Below are positions 44,961-53,415 of a stretch of 64,000 nt of DNA, in pieces. The position numbers and the translations under genes were made by a program. The DNA is taken from the NCBI RefSeq assembly GCF_004402375.1, contig NZ_SOGJ01000011.1, forward strand, positions 62,001-126,000, in the 5' to 3' direction. Every line of letters begins with the position of its first letter. Positions within the stretch are counted from its first letter, which is position 1. The notes under the pieces are model-generated. The model was not told where the DNA came from. It did no database searches and saw only the letters and a list, made by a program, of their open reading frames with translations. The stretch is from Cryobacterium breve (GTDB lineage Bacteria > Actinomycetota > Actinomycetes > Actinomycetales > Microbacteriaceae).

Positions 44961-45221
44961 CTACTCGCCTTCGCGGGTCGGCAGGTACGGATCGCTCTCG
45001 CCGGCGTCGAACCGGTAGCGCACGTGCAGGCGTCCTTGAACGTCGCGGGTATCGACCTCGTCGTACCAGAACAGGGTCTCGACTCCTTCGACGGCCGCCA
45101 GCATGCTGACCCGTGGGTCGTGCTCGCCACTGATCAGCACCCGGTTGTCGACCTGCCCGGCGAGGGGACCGTCGGTGAACTCAGCGGTGTACATGACGTT
45201 GTCGGAACCTTGATCAGCCAT
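44961..45221 (-). CDS. Small conserved hypothetical protein
   Basis: An 86-residue acidic protein (MADQGSDNVMYTAEFTDGP at the start) with a likely beta-barrel-like pattern (YTAEFTDGPLAGQVDNRVLIS, LHVRYRFDAG). I recognise no motif. It is expressed from its own leaderless promoter (TAGGTT 6 bp before the ATG), although it follows the kinase gene by only 4 bp. It faces the 3' end of the carboxypeptidase homologue. Confidence 0.68.
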   Translation of the reverse strand: MADQGSDNVMYTAEFTDGPLAGQVDNRVLISGEHDPRVSMLAAVEGVETLFWYDEVDTRDVQGRLHVRYRFDAGESDPYLPTREGE

Positions 45222-45225
45222 ACCT

Positions 45226-45858
45226 TCAACCTAGCCCCACCGGCGGGATTCCGGGCGACCGGATGCCAGAAGTCCCCAGAAGCACGACCGTCGCCTGCCG
45301 TTCGGGCTGCTCTCGCTCCCGGTAAGCTTCCCAGTCGGACTCCCACTGGTCCCAGTGCGCCCGGAACACATCACCGTCCCGGGCGAGGGCACGCTGTTTG
45401 CGGATCCGGCCGTCGGCGCCGAGCCACACGCGAATGTCACTCTGCGCCGCGTGCGCGGCGGCGAGCGTGCCGCAACCCTCCACAATCAGCGCGCGGGCCG
45501 AGGGCACGGGATGCCACTCCGCCGGCTCGCCCCGCGCCCAGTCGTAGCGCTGCCAGGCCGCGGGCCGACCGAGCGCGCGCGGCGCAAGCACGTGCTCGGC
45601 CAAGTGCAGGGCGGCGGCGTCCAGCCCCCGCCAGCCGGGGTAGATGTCGTCCAGCCGCACCAGGCTGGGGCGGAGCGCCCCCGGCCAGGCCTCGACGAGC
45701 GCGTCGGCGAGGGTGCTCTTGCCGGCCCCGCTCGGCCCGTCGATGAGAACGACGGGTGTCGCACCGGCACCGGCGAGGACTCGGAGCACCGGGGCCAGCA
45801 GCATCCGTCGATCGGAGGCTGGGTCGTCGATTGCCCGGGGCAGATCAGGTGAGTACAA
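45226..45858 (-). CDS. P-loop kinase (uridine kinase-like)
   Basis: The 210-residue protein has a Walker A loop LIDGPSGAGKSTLADAL near residue 40, the acceptor aspartate region VRLDDIYPGW, a YDWARGEPAEWHP motif reminiscent of uridine/pantothenate kinases, and a C-terminal RALARDGDVFRAHWDQWES lid region. The substrate is unclear. The ATG at 45858 overlaps the end of ykoC by 14 bp, placing it as fourth gene of the TPP-riboswitch operon; a thiamine-pathway role is therefore worth testing. A later start at about 45804 (MLLAPVLRV) is possible. Confidence 0.78.
   Translation of the reverse strand: MYSPDLPRAIDDPASDRRMLLAPVLRVLAGAGATPVVLIDGPSGAGKSTLADALVEAWPGALRPSLVRLDDIYPGWRGLDAAALHLAEHVLAPRALGRPAAWQRYDWARGEPAEWHPVPSARALIVEGCGTLAAAHAAQSDIRVWLGADGRIRKQRALARDGDVFRAHWDQWESDWEAYREREQPERQATVVLLGTSGIRSPGIPPVGLG
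45228..45233 (-). promoter_or_regulatory. -10 box of the 44961 gene (leaderless)
   Basis: TAGGTT on the minus strand with six bases to the ATG at 45221; it lies inside the kinase 3' end. Confidence 0.45.
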
Positions 45859-46627
45859 AATTCCAGCTTCCCAGCGCCACCGACACTCCCACCGCGAGCA
45901 GGGCCACGGCCAGCCCGATGCCGATCAGGGCCACCTCACGGCCGCGGAAGGTGGACTCGCGGGCCCAGGTGCGCTGCACCGGGGCGCCGAAACCGCGCGC
46001 CTCCATGGCGGTCGCCAGCTTGCTGCCGCGGCGAATCGACAGCACCAGCAGTGCGAACGCCTGGCTGAGCAGGCGGCGCCCGGCCCCGCCATCCGCGATG
46101 CCGCGCGCCCGCCTGGCCAGCTCGAGCGCGCGCCAGTCGCCGAGGAACAGTCCGACCAGACGCAGTCCGGCCAGGCCACCCAGCACGAACCGGGCCGGCA
46201 ACTTCACGACCTGGGCGAGACCGTCGGCCAGATCGGTGGGGTCGACGGTCACGAACAGCACCACCGACGGCAGCCCGATTGCGAGGATGCGCAGGGTCGT
46301 CGCGATCGCGAGCTCCAGCGATCCCTCGGTCACGTTCACGAGCCCGAACGCCCAGTACACCGCTCCGGCCGGCTGCCCGTAGAGCAGGGTGGTGAGACCC
46401 GCGGTGGGTGCGGCGATCCAGACCGGCAGGGTACGCAGCACGAAGGACTTCAGGGACAGGCCCGCCCAGAAGACGAGCACGAACTCGCAGGCGAGGGCGA
46501 CCGCGGCGGAGACCCAATCGATGGTGAGGATGAGCACTCCCGCCAGCAGCAAAGCGGACGCCAGCTTCGCCACCGGGTTGATCCGGAAGATGGCGCGGTC
46601 TCCGCGGGGGGGCGCGATCAGGCTCAT
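45845..46627 (-). CDS. ykoC: ECF transporter transmembrane (T) component, YkoC-like
   Basis: The 260-residue membrane protein is the energy-coupling T subunit of an ECF transporter. It has 5-6 hydrophobic segments and the coupling motifs ARRARGIADG (first Ala-Arg-Gly helix) and AMEARGFGAP, the AxARG signatures that contact the ATPase. The start at 46627 overlaps the ATPase stop by 4 bp (ATGA). With ykoD and ykoE it forms a vitamin transporter under TPP-riboswitch control, as in the Bacillus ykoEDC operon. Confidence 0.9.
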   Translation of the reverse strand: MSLIAPPRGDRAIFRINPVAKLASALLLAGVLILTIDWVSAAVALACEFVLVFWAGLSLKSFVLRTLPVWIAAPTAGLTTLLYGQPAGAVYWAFGLVNVTEGSLELAIATTLRILAIGLPSVVLFVTVDPTDLADGLAQVVKLPARFVLGGLAGLRLVGLFLGDWRALELARRARGIADGGAGRRLLSQAFALLVLSIRRGSKLATAMEARGFGAPVQRTWARESTFRGREVALIGIGLAVALLAVGVSVALGSWNFVLT

Positions 46628-48141
46628 CGCGGAACCACGCCCGACGTGATGAGAGGCGCGGCCGCGCCGGTTCGCCCGGCCAACCGGAATTCCCGGTCGA
46701 AAACGGCGGCCACGAAATCGGCGTCGTGCGAGACCGCGACCACCGCGGTGCCCTCCCGCAGGAGTTCGTCGAGCAGGACGACGATCTCCCGCCAGGTGCG
46801 CAGGTCCTGCCCGAAGGTCGGCTCGTCGAGCACGAGCAGTTGTGGCTGCGTGGCCAGCACGGTGCCCACCGACAGGCGGCGTTTCTCACCTCCGGAGAGG
46901 GTGAACGGGTTGGCCTCGGCCAGATGATCCAGGCGCAGACGCTGCAGCACCTCGTCGACCCGGGCGGTGACCGCGGCCTCCGGCCGTTTCAGGGCGCGCG
47001 GTCCCACAGCGAGCTCGGCTCGCACTGTAGCGGCGACAAACTGGTGCTCGGGGTCCTGGAAGACGGTGCCGATGCGGCTGAGCAGTTGGCGCGACCTCCA
47101 CCGGATCGGCTCGGGGTCTGCTCCGTCGGCGAACTCCGGGCTGGCGAGCACTGCGCCCCCTGCCGGTTTGAGCAGGCCCGCGAGGGTGAGTGCCAGGGTG
47201 GACTTGCCGGCCCCGTTCGGCCCGGTGAGTGCGAGGGCAGTACCAGCCAGGACGTCCAGCTCGAGATCGCGGGCGATGATCTCGGCTTTCGTGCGCGCGA
47301 TGGCGAGCCCGGGAGTGCGGAGCAGCGGCGTTGTCCCGCTGGAGGTGCGCCGCCCGGCGGCGACCAGGCCACTGCCCCGACCGGGCACCCACACGCCGGC
47401 GGCCGCGAGTCGTTCGCCCTGGCTCGTCAGCACGTCGTCGGGGTGGCCGTCGGCGAGCACTCCCCCGGCGGCATCGAGCACGATCACCCGGTTTACTAGG
47501 CTCTGCCAGACGGCCACCCGATGCTCGATAACGATGAAGGTCGCCTCGGAGTTCTCGAGCACCCGGGCGACGGATTCGCGCACCTCGAGAACCCCCTCGG
47601 GGTCAAGATTCGCGGTGGGTTCGTCGAGTAGCAGCAGCCCCGGCCGCATTGCCAGCACGCCGGCCAGGGCCAGCCGTTGCTTCTGTCCGCCCGACAGTGC
47701 CGAAGTCGGATGACCCAGCGGCAGGTTCAGTCCCACCATCCTGAGGGCATCCGTCACCCGGCGCCAGATCTCGTCGCGGGGAACGCCGAGGTTCTCGCAG
47801 CCGAAAGCGACGTCGTCGCCCACGCGTGCCAGTATCACCTGGGAGTCAGGGTCCTGAAGCAGCAGGCCAGCCTGGCCGCGCTCTGCGGTGGGCTCGGCGC
47901 CGTTCACGAGGAGGTGACCGCGCTGCTCACCCTCTTCCTCCCCGCCGAGCACACCCGCGAGGGCGTGCAGCAGAGTGGATTTGCCGGCTCCGGAGGCGCC
48001 GAGCAGCAGCACGCGCTCGCCCGGCTCGATCCGGAGGTCGAGTCCGTCAACCGCCCACCGGCGCCGCCCGGCGTGCCGCCATCCCCAGCCCCGGGCCACG
48101 ACGGACGCGCCCGAGACGGATCCCGCTGCTGCCGGTGTCAT
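46624..48141 (-). CDS. ykoD: ECF transporter ATP-binding protein, fused double ATPase (YkoD-like)
   Basis: The 505-residue protein contains two ABC ATPase domains in one chain. Domain 1 has GASGAGKST, LLLQDPDSQVI (Q-loop), LSGGQKQRLALAG and LLLLDEPTANLD. Domain 2 has GPNGAGKST, VFQDPEHQF, LSGGEKRRLSVG and LLVLDEPTFG. This fused layout is that of YkoD. The ATG at 48141 follows the S component with 10 bp between. It powers uptake of a hydroxymethylpyrimidine or thiamine-type substrate with YkoE and YkoC. Confidence 0.93.
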   Translation of the reverse strand: MTPAAAGSVSGASVVARGWGWRHAGRRRWAVDGLDLRIEPGERVLLLGASGAGKSTLLHALAGVLGGEEEGEQRGHLLVNGAEPTAERGQAGLLLQDPDSQVILARVGDDVAFGCENLGVPRDEIWRRVTDALRMVGLNLPLGHPTSALSGGQKQRLALAGVLAMRPGLLLLDEPTANLDPEGVLEVRESVARVLENSEATFIVIEHRVAVWQSLVNRVIVLDAAGGVLADGHPDDVLTSQGERLAAAGVWVPGRGSGLVAAGRRTSSGTTPLLRTPGLAIARTKAEIIARDLELDVLAGTALALTGPNGAGKSTLALTLAGLLKPAGGAVLASPEFADGADPEPIRWRSRQLLSRIGTVFQDPEHQFVAATVRAELAVGPRALKRPEAAVTARVDEVLQRLRLDHLAEANPFTLSGGEKRRLSVGTVLATQPQLLVLDEPTFGQDLRTWREIVVLLDELLREGTAVVAVSHDADFVAAVFDREFRLAGRTGAAAPLITSGVVPR

Positions 48142-48151
48142 CGCGGGCCGC

Positions 48152-48784
48152 CTAAACCCGGGTGCGGCTCGAGCGCCCGGCGGCGAAGCGCGACAGCGCC
48201 CCGGTGCGGGCGAGCCCGCGCATGGCGAGCCAGGACAGCAGCCCGGCCACGACGATACCGGAGACGATTGCGGAGACCGTGTAAACGGCGATGAACGGCG
48301 CGGCCGAGCCGGGGTACCAGAGCAGCAGGTCGTTGACTGCCAGGGCAAGGCCTGCTCCCGCGCCGGCCAGGAGGGCCACATAGACGCGGTAGTTGGCGTA
48401 GATGAACAGGGCGAACACCAGCTCGGCGCCGAGTCCCTGCACCAGACCGGAGACCAGGATGGTGGCCCCCCAGGCGGTGCCGCCGACCAGTGTGGAGACG
48501 ACGGCCGCGAGCAGTTCGGTGTAGATCGCGGCGCCGGGTTTGCGAATGATCAGGCCGCCAAGGACGCCGGCGAACAGCCATCCGCCGCCCAGGAGAGCCT
48601 GCAGGCCCGGCAGCAGCGGAGTCAAAAGCCCGCTGAGCGGGTTGTAGGCCTGATTCCAGACGACGAAGATGAGCCCGCTGGCCACGCCGATGACGCTGGC
48701 TATGACGATGTCGACGACACGCCAGCGGTATGAGCGCGGCTGCCGGGACGTGGCGGGGGTGAGAAGGGTGGATGTAGCGTGCAC
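48152..48784 (-). CDS. ykoE: ECF transporter substrate-binding (S) component, YkoE family
   Basis: The 210-residue, six-helix membrane protein matches the YkoE family of S components: VVDIVIASVIGVASGLIFVVWN, PGLQALLGGGWLFAGVLGGLIIRKPGAAIYTE and GLVQGLGAELVFALF. YkoE proteins take up thiamine precursors such as hydroxymethylpyrimidine, and the TPP riboswitch just upstream supports this. The start is a GTG at 48784 behind GGAAAGGGCACG; that ribosome-binding site lies in a stem. Confidence 0.92.
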   Translation of the reverse strand: MHATSTLLTPATSRQPRSYRWRVVDIVIASVIGVASGLIFVVWNQAYNPLSGLLTPLLPGLQALLGGGWLFAGVLGGLIIRKPGAAIYTELLAAVVSTLVGGTAWGATILVSGLVQGLGAELVFALFIYANYRVYVALLAGAGAGLALAVNDLLLWYPGSAAPFIAVYTVSAIVSGIVVAGLLSWLAMRGLARTGALSRFAAGRSSRTRV

Positions 48785-48788
48785 TGGT

Positions 48789-48820
48789 CGTGCCCTTTCC
48801 GTAGATGGTTCCAGGGCACG
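48789..48820 (-). promoter_or_regulatory. Hairpin sequestering the ykoE ribosome-binding site
   Basis: On the minus strand CGTGCCCT and AGGGCACG form an 8-bp stem with a 16-nt loop. The second arm contains the AGGG of the Shine-Dalgarno GGAAAGGG. It follows the TPP aptamer by 16 nt and is a likely translational expression platform. Confidence 0.6.
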
Positions 48821-48836
48821 GGAACGAGAAAATCTG

Positions 48837-48924
48837 CCTCCCTGCGCTGGCATGATCCAGATCAGGTTCGACGGTCGAAGCTTCAGAAGCTTCCTCTCAG
48901 CCCGGTTGACCGGACTCCCGTGTT
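48837..48924 (-). ncRNA. TPP riboswitch (THI element) of the ykoEDC operon
   Basis: The minus strand carries the conserved aptamer segments in order: ACACGGGAGTCC at the 5' end, GGGCTGAGAGG (pyrimidine-sensing helix), then ACCTGATCTGGATCATGCCA and GCGCAGGGA at the 3' end. These are the P2/P3 and P4/P5 consensus blocks. It binds thiamine pyrophosphate and would shut off vitamin-precursor import when TPP is plentiful. Confidence 0.95.
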
Positions 48925-49000
48925 CGCTCCAAGTATAGACCAAGGCTTAGACTCGCGGGATGGAATCACAGGCGCACCGCTGCATCCGACTCGGGCGCGG

Positions 49001-49171
49001 ATGACTTTCGCCGTTCCTCTGCTGCTCGCTGCACTACTGCTCTTCCTGTTGCGCACGCTCATCCTGCGCAGGAGACGGATGCTGCGCGGCCTGCCCGTGC
49101 GCGGCCCTTGGCACTTCCCGGCGAGCTGGCGCGGCCAGCCGGGCAGATGGTGGCGCGGGCTGCGACGCTGA
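49001..49171 (+). CDS. Possible small membrane protein
   Basis: A 56-residue frame: a hydrophobic N-terminal helix (VPLLLAALLLFLLRTLIL) then a very basic, Trp-rich tail (RRRRMLRGLPVRG, WHFPASWRGQPGRWWRG). The shape (helix then positive, aromatic end) is that of small membrane proteins, but no clear ribosome-binding site is present. The rest of the 320-bp gap between the riboswitch and nhaA shows no other coding signal. Confidence 0.4.
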   Translation: MTFAVPLLLAALLLFLLRTLILRRRRMLRGLPVRGPWHFPASWRGQPGRWWRGLRR

Positions 49172-49264
49172 CCCGAAAGCGGTACGCTCGTCGTGGTGAG
49201 TCGGGAAGTCTGGTCGACAGTTCTGTTCGTGCGCCACAAAACCCCGATTGTCTGAGGCTCGTCC

Positions 49265-50638
49265 ATGACGAAACCATCACCAATGCCTGTCACCCCGAAA
49301 CTGAACGTCTTTCGACGCAGCAGCTACCCCGAGTACCTGCATGTCGCGACCATCCTGCGCAAGGAAACCGTCGGTGGGGCGCTCCTGCTCGTCGCGACGG
49401 TTCTCGCACTGATCCTGGCTAACACCGGGGCCTCCGATTTCTACTATTCCGTGCGGGATTTCCAGATCGGCTACGAGCCGTGGCACCTCAACCTGAGCCT
49501 CGGCGCGTGGGCGGCCGACGGACTCCTGGCGATCTTCTTTTTCATTGCCGGGCTCGAGCTTAAACGCGAGTTCGTCGCCGGTGACCTGCGCACTTTCAGC
49601 CGCGCGGTCGTTCCCGTCGCCGCGGCCGTCGGAGGCGTCCTCGTCCCGGCACTGATCTTCACCGCGATCGCGTTCAACTCGGGACCGGAAATGCTTCGCG
49701 GCTGGGCAATCCCCACCGCTACCGACATCGCCTTCGCCGTAGCCGTGCTCGCTGTGATCGGCTCCAAATTGCCCAGTGCGCTGCGTATCTTCCTGCTGAC
49801 CCTGGCCGTGGTCGACGATCTGCTCGCCATCGCCATCATCGCCTTCTTCTACACCGGCGACCTTCAGCCCGCTCTGCTGCTGCTCGCAATCATTCCGCTC
49901 GGCATCTTCGCGTTCCTGGCCCACAAACACTCGTACCTGTTCGGCACCACGAAATGGGCCGCGGGTGCCATCCTGCTGCCACTCGGCCTCGTAACCTGGG
50001 CCCTCGTGCACGGCTCCGGTATCCACGCGACTGTGGCCGGTGTGCTGCTCGGCTTCGCCGTGCCGGTGCTGCGCAGCCGCCGCGGCGGCGGACCCGACGC
50101 CGGCCCGGGCCTGGCGGAGAATCTCGAGCACCGCATCCGCCCGCTGTCGGCCGGTTTCGCCGTGCCGGTGTTCGCCTTCTTCTCCGCCGGTGTGACGATC
50201 GGCGGTGTGGACGGCCTGGCGACAGCCCTGACCGACCCTGTCGCGATCGGAATCGTCGTGGCCCTGGTCGTGGGCAAGCCGGTGGGCATATTGCTCGCCA
50301 CCGTTCTGGTGACCAAGACCACCCGGGCGAGCCTCGACCCGGACCTGGCCTGGGTGGACGTGATCGGCGTCGCCATGCTCGCCGGAGTCGGTTTCACGGT
50401 GTCGCTGCTGATCAGCGAACTGGCCTTCGGCCAGGGCAGCCCCCACGACGACCACGCCAAGGTGGCCATCCTCACCGGGTCCCTGCTGGCCGCCCTACTT
50501 GCGACGGTGGTTCTGCGGAGCCGCAACCGCCATTACGGCCGCATCGCCGACAAGGAGACGCTCGACGCCGACAACGACGGCATTCCCGACGTATTCCAGG
50601 CCGACGCGGCTCGCACCGAGCGCAGCACCGGACGCTGA
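49265..50638 (+). CDS. nhaA: Na+/H+ antiporter NhaA
   Basis: A 457-residue sodium/proton antiporter that expels Na+ in exchange for protons. Eleven to twelve helices are visible; the transport site is the aspartate pair in [13 protein letters not shown] (equivalent to D163/D164 of E. coli NhaA), and [15 protein letters not shown] is the assembly helix of the family. The ~45-residue C-terminal tail is charged ([17 protein letters not shown]). It is longer than E. coli NhaA by ~70 residues, as in most actinobacteria. Confidence 0.95.
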   Translation: MTKPSPMPVTPKLNVFRRSSYPEYLHVATILRKETVGGALLLVATVLALILANTGASDFYYSVRDFQIGYEPWHLNLSLGAWAADGLLAIFFFIAGLELKREFVAGDLRTFSRAVVPVAAAVGGVLVPALIFTAIAFNSGPEMLRGWAIPTATDIAFAVAVLAVIGSKLPSALRIFLLTLAVVDDLLAIAIIAFFYTGDLQPALLLLAIIPLGIFAFLAHKHSYLFGTTKWAAGAILLPLGLVTWALVHGSGIHATVAGVLLGFAVPVLRSRRGGGPDAGPGLAENLEHRIRPLSAGFAVPVFAFFSAGVTIGGVDGLATALTDPVAIGIVVALVVGKPVGILLATVLVTKTTRASLDPDLAWVDVIGVAMLAGVGFTVSLLISELAFGQGSPHDDHAKVAILTGSLLAALLATVVLRSRNRHYGRIADKETLDADNDGIPDVFQADAARTERSTGR

Positions 50639-50652
50639 TAGAGCCGGTCGTC

Positions 50653-50739
50653 GAACCGATTCGACGGAGATTTTGGGTCAAACCCGTGTTTTCGGGCGCA
50701 AATGCACTCTCTGGAGCAAAATCTCCGTCGAATTCGTTC
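50653..50739. repeat. Dispersed inverted-repeat element, copy 3
   Basis: The longest version. The left part from 50653 (GAAC, then GATTCGACGGAGATTTTG) pairs with ATCTCCGTCGAATTCGTTC at 50721-50739, giving a ~24-bp stem with one mismatch and one G-T pair. The invariant TTCGACGGAGAT core is shared with copies 1 and 2. It lies between convergent nhaA and the GerW-like gene. Confidence 0.8.
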
Positions 50740-50840
50740 GAGACGGAGTTGCGGGAGTCGTGGAGCGCAGTCGTCCGCCCAGCCGCCTCAGCCAGTGAGG
50801 TCGTGAGGTTGGGAGGTCGGGAGGCTTGTGCTCTTCGCGG

Positions 50841-51173
50841 CTAGCGCTTGAGGGCGCGAATGATACGGGCGATCGTCTTGCCGGCAACCCAGACGAACGG
50901 GATGCCCACGGCGAGCAGAGAGATGACGTTGGGTTCGAAGCGAGCGGTCGTACCGGACTTCACGTAGGCGCCGATGGGCAGAGACGCACCGCCGCCACCA
51001 CCGCCCGAGCCGCTGCCGGTGGCCGCAGAGTCACCCTCGCCGCCGCCGAAGCCGTAGTAGACGAGCGCGACGGGAATGAGGGTCACGCCGTCCACCTGGA
51101 CGGGATCGCCGTAGGCCGACCGAACGCCGGCGGAACGGGAGATGTCTGCAAGTCGTTCTGGAAGGCTAGTCAT
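50841..51173 (-). CDS. GerW/YtfJ-family spore protein homologue
   Basis: The 110-residue protein has the GerW (YtfJ) pattern: RSAYGDPVQVDGVTLIPVALVYYGFGGGEG, a glycine/serine linker, then LPIGAYVKSGTTARFEPNV and a hydrophobic C-terminal helix. In Bacillus the homologue acts in spore germination; the family is widespread in non-sporulating actinobacteria with no known role. Leaderless: TAGCCT lies 6 bp before the ATG. Confidence 0.85.
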   Translation of the reverse strand: MTSLPERLADISRSAGVRSAYGDPVQVDGVTLIPVALVYYGFGGGEGDSAATGSGSGGGGGGASLPIGAYVKSGTTARFEPNVISLLAVGIPFVWVAGKTIARIIRALKR

Positions 51174-51179
51174 GCTTTC

Positions 51180-51185
51180 AGGCTA
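51180..51185 (-). promoter_or_regulatory. -10 box of the GerW-like gene (leaderless)
   Basis: TAGCCT on the minus strand with six bases to the ATG at 51173. It overlaps the dinB stop. Confidence 0.5.
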
Positions 51186-52463
51186 CCCCCTGTCGGGTTT
51201 GGGCTGGTCAGAGGTGCGGGGTGCCGGTTCGCGGGTGCCGGGCTCCCGGGCGATCGGCTCGAGCAGGGACGCAGGGCGCACCGTGCCCCGCCCGAACCGG
51301 GCCGTCAATGTGTCCACCGCGCGTTCCGCGCCGCGCCAGTCGTCGTCGGGGTCCCAGAGGGCCACGCCGGCTCCGTCGCCGTCGCTGAGCTGCTCGACGC
51401 GCACACCGATGAGACGCACCCGGATTCCGCGTGCCGCGAGCACCCCGAAGCTGGCGGCCGCCTCCTCGTAGATTCGACGGCCCACATCTGTCGGCTCGGC
51501 GAGAGTGCGCGAGCGGGTGACGGTACTGAAGTCGGCGTAGCGCAGCTTGAGCACCACGCAACGACCGACCAGTCCGGCGCGCCGCAGCCGAGCGGCCACC
51601 GCGTCGGACTGCCGCAGCAGTTCGCTGCGAAGCCGTGCGACATCCGTCACGTCGTGCTCGAACGTGATCTCGTGGCCGACGCTCTTCTCCTCGCGTTCCA
51701 CCGTGACCACCCGCGGGTCTCTCCCCCAGGCCAGTTCGTAGAGCTTGCGACCCGAGGCCTCGCCCACGCTTTTCTGCAGCACGGCGAGGGGCGTGGCCGC
51801 CAGGTCACCGATGGTGCGCAGTCCCTGCCCGACCAGGGTCTGCTGGGTGGTGGCGCCGACTCCCCAGAGGGCACCGACGGGCAGCGGATGCAGGAACGCG
51901 AGCGTTTCGTCGGCCGGCACCACGAGCAGGCCGTTCGGTTTCGCCCGGCCCGACGCCATCTTGGCGACGAATTTGGTGCTCGCCGCGCCGACCGAGCAGG
52001 TCAGTCCGGTCTCCGCCACGACCCGGGCCCTGATCTGCGCCCCGATCTCAGCCGGGGAGCCGTGTAGGCGCCGAGCGCCGGCCACATCGAGGAATGCCTC
52101 GTCGATGCCGAGCTGCTCGACCAGCGGGGTGAAGTCGCCGAAGATGCGCATCACCCGGCCGGAGTACTCCTTGTAGCGGCTCATATGTGGTTCGAGCACC
52201 ACCGCCGCCGGACAGCGCCGAAGAGCGAGAGCCATGGGCATGGCCGAATTGACGCCGTAGCGCCGGGCAACGTAATTCGCGGCCGTGACGACCGAACGAC
52301 CGGATCGGTGCCCTACGATTACCGGCCGGTCGACCAGCTCGGGGTGGTCGAGCAGTTCCACCGAAGCGAAGAACGCGTCGAGATCGATGTGCAGCAGTGT
52401 CGCCGTGCTGTCGTCGACCGCATCGTTCGAGACCGTGCGATCGCTGCCATCCTGCCTGCCCAT
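51183..52463 (-). CDS. dinB: DNA polymerase IV (DinB, Y-family)
   Basis: An error-prone translesion polymerase of 426 residues. Catalytic residues lie in LLHIDLDAFFASVE (first aspartate) and GIDEAFLDVAGA (aspartate-glutamate pair), with VAKMASGRAKPNGLLVV in the thumb/finger and HhH region LWGVGATTQQTL. The C-terminal little-finger domain is present. No LexA/SOS box is evident upstream; the start appears leaderless (TAGGGT 6 bp before the ATG). Confidence 0.95.
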   Translation of the reverse strand: MGRQDGSDRTVSNDAVDDSTATLLHIDLDAFFASVELLDHPELVDRPVIVGHRSGRSVVTAANYVARRYGVNSAMPMALALRRCPAAVVLEPHMSRYKEYSGRVMRIFGDFTPLVEQLGIDEAFLDVAGARRLHGSPAEIGAQIRARVVAETGLTCSVGAASTKFVAKMASGRAKPNGLLVVPADETLAFLHPLPVGALWGVGATTQQTLVGQGLRTIGDLAATPLAVLQKSVGEASGRKLYELAWGRDPRVVTVEREEKSVGHEITFEHDVTDVARLRSELLRQSDAVAARLRRAGLVGRCVVLKLRYADFSTVTRSRTLAEPTDVGRRIYEEAAASFGVLAARGIRVRLIGVRVEQLSDGDGAGVALWDPDDDWRGAERAVDTLTARFGRGTVRPASLLEPIAREPGTREPAPRTSDQPKPDRG

Positions 52464-52469
52464 GGAGAG

Positions 52470-52475
52470 ACCCTA
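52470..52475 (-). promoter_or_regulatory. -10 box of dinB (leaderless)
   Basis: TAGGGT on the minus strand with six bases to the dinB ATG at 52463. Confidence 0.5.
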
Positions 52476-52633
52476 ACCCGGACCGGTGACAGGGGGCGAC
52501 AGCGAGCGCCGGATTCCGCGGTGGGAGAACGGCGCATCCCTCTCGCCCGGAATGCCATGTCACGGATGCCGGTTGTAGCGTTGGAGAGTGACACGGTTCC
52601 ACCCCCAGAGACCGCACCGAACAGGGAGCCCCG

Positions 52634-53194
52634 ATGCATGACTGGATAACGCTGCAGAAACAGGCCGCCGACGAGTTCGCCGCCCGCCTACACCTGATCA
52701 CCGATTGGAACGCCGCCACGCCCGATACCGAGTGGACCGTGACCGACCTGGTGCGGCACGTGGTGTTGGAGCAGCAATGGGTCCCGCCCCTGCTGGGAGG
52801 CCTGTCCGTGCTTGAGGCCCGACGCTCGCTGGCCCCGCTGGGATCGGACCTGTCGGCGGAATGGGCGACCCATTCCGCCCGGGCGGCCGAAGCCTGGGCG
52901 GCAACGCCGGCCGACGCCCCGGTGACTCTGTCGTACGACACCGTGACGGCATCCGACTACCTGCGTGAGCAGGTATCCGACGTTGCGATCCATTCCTGGG
53001 ACCTTGCCCGGGCAACGGATGCCGACGAGTCCCTGGACGCAGACCTGGTCGCGGCCGTGTGGACGGTGTTCGAGGCGCAACGGGACACCCTCGAGGCCAG
53101 CGGCCTCTTCGCCTCGCCGGTGCCGGCCGATGAGGACGCGCCGTTGCAGCATCGCCTGCTCGCCCTCACCGGCCGGGACCCGCGTCGGCCGTAG
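52634..53194 (+). CDS. Mycothiol-dependent maleylpyruvate isomerase/DinB_2-family protein (TIGR03086-like)
   Basis: A 186-residue four-helix bundle with the metal-binding pattern of the family: WTVTDLVRHVVLEQQWVPPLL (first histidine), YLREQVSDVAIHSWDLARATD (second and third). TIGR03086-like members are numerous in actinobacteria and usually bind zinc and act on mycothiol conjugates; the substrate here is not known. GGGAGCCCCG precedes the ATG. The 221 bp that follow show no gene. Confidence 0.82.
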   Translation: MHDWITLQKQAADEFAARLHLITDWNAATPDTEWTVTDLVRHVVLEQQWVPPLLGGLSVLEARRSLAPLGSDLSAEWATHSARAAEAWAATPADAPVTLSYDTVTASDYLREQVSDVAIHSWDLARATDADESLDADLVAAVWTVFEAQRDTLEASGLFASPVPADEDAPLQHRLLALTGRDPRRP

Positions 53195-53415
53195 GCGGCG
53201 GACCGGCACGAGGGTGGCCGAGGTCCTGCCGCCCGAACCAGCGGAGGCCTCGAGCACCTCTGCCCAGCCGACCACGCACTGAAATCCGGGACCCGGGGCC
53301 GTTCTGCGAGCGGCGTTGCGACGGTTCGCGACACGCCCGACCGCCCGGGTCGGGCCGCCTACTTCAATCGCGGGGGTCTGGCCGCCGGTATCCGGCAGGC
53401 TCAACCTCGGTGAAG

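Noticed and set aside
53195-53415. A gene or regulatory element in the 221-bp gap before the VIT1-like stop
   Set aside because: No reading frame with a start and ribosome-binding site, and no clear hairpin; I see nothing in it.
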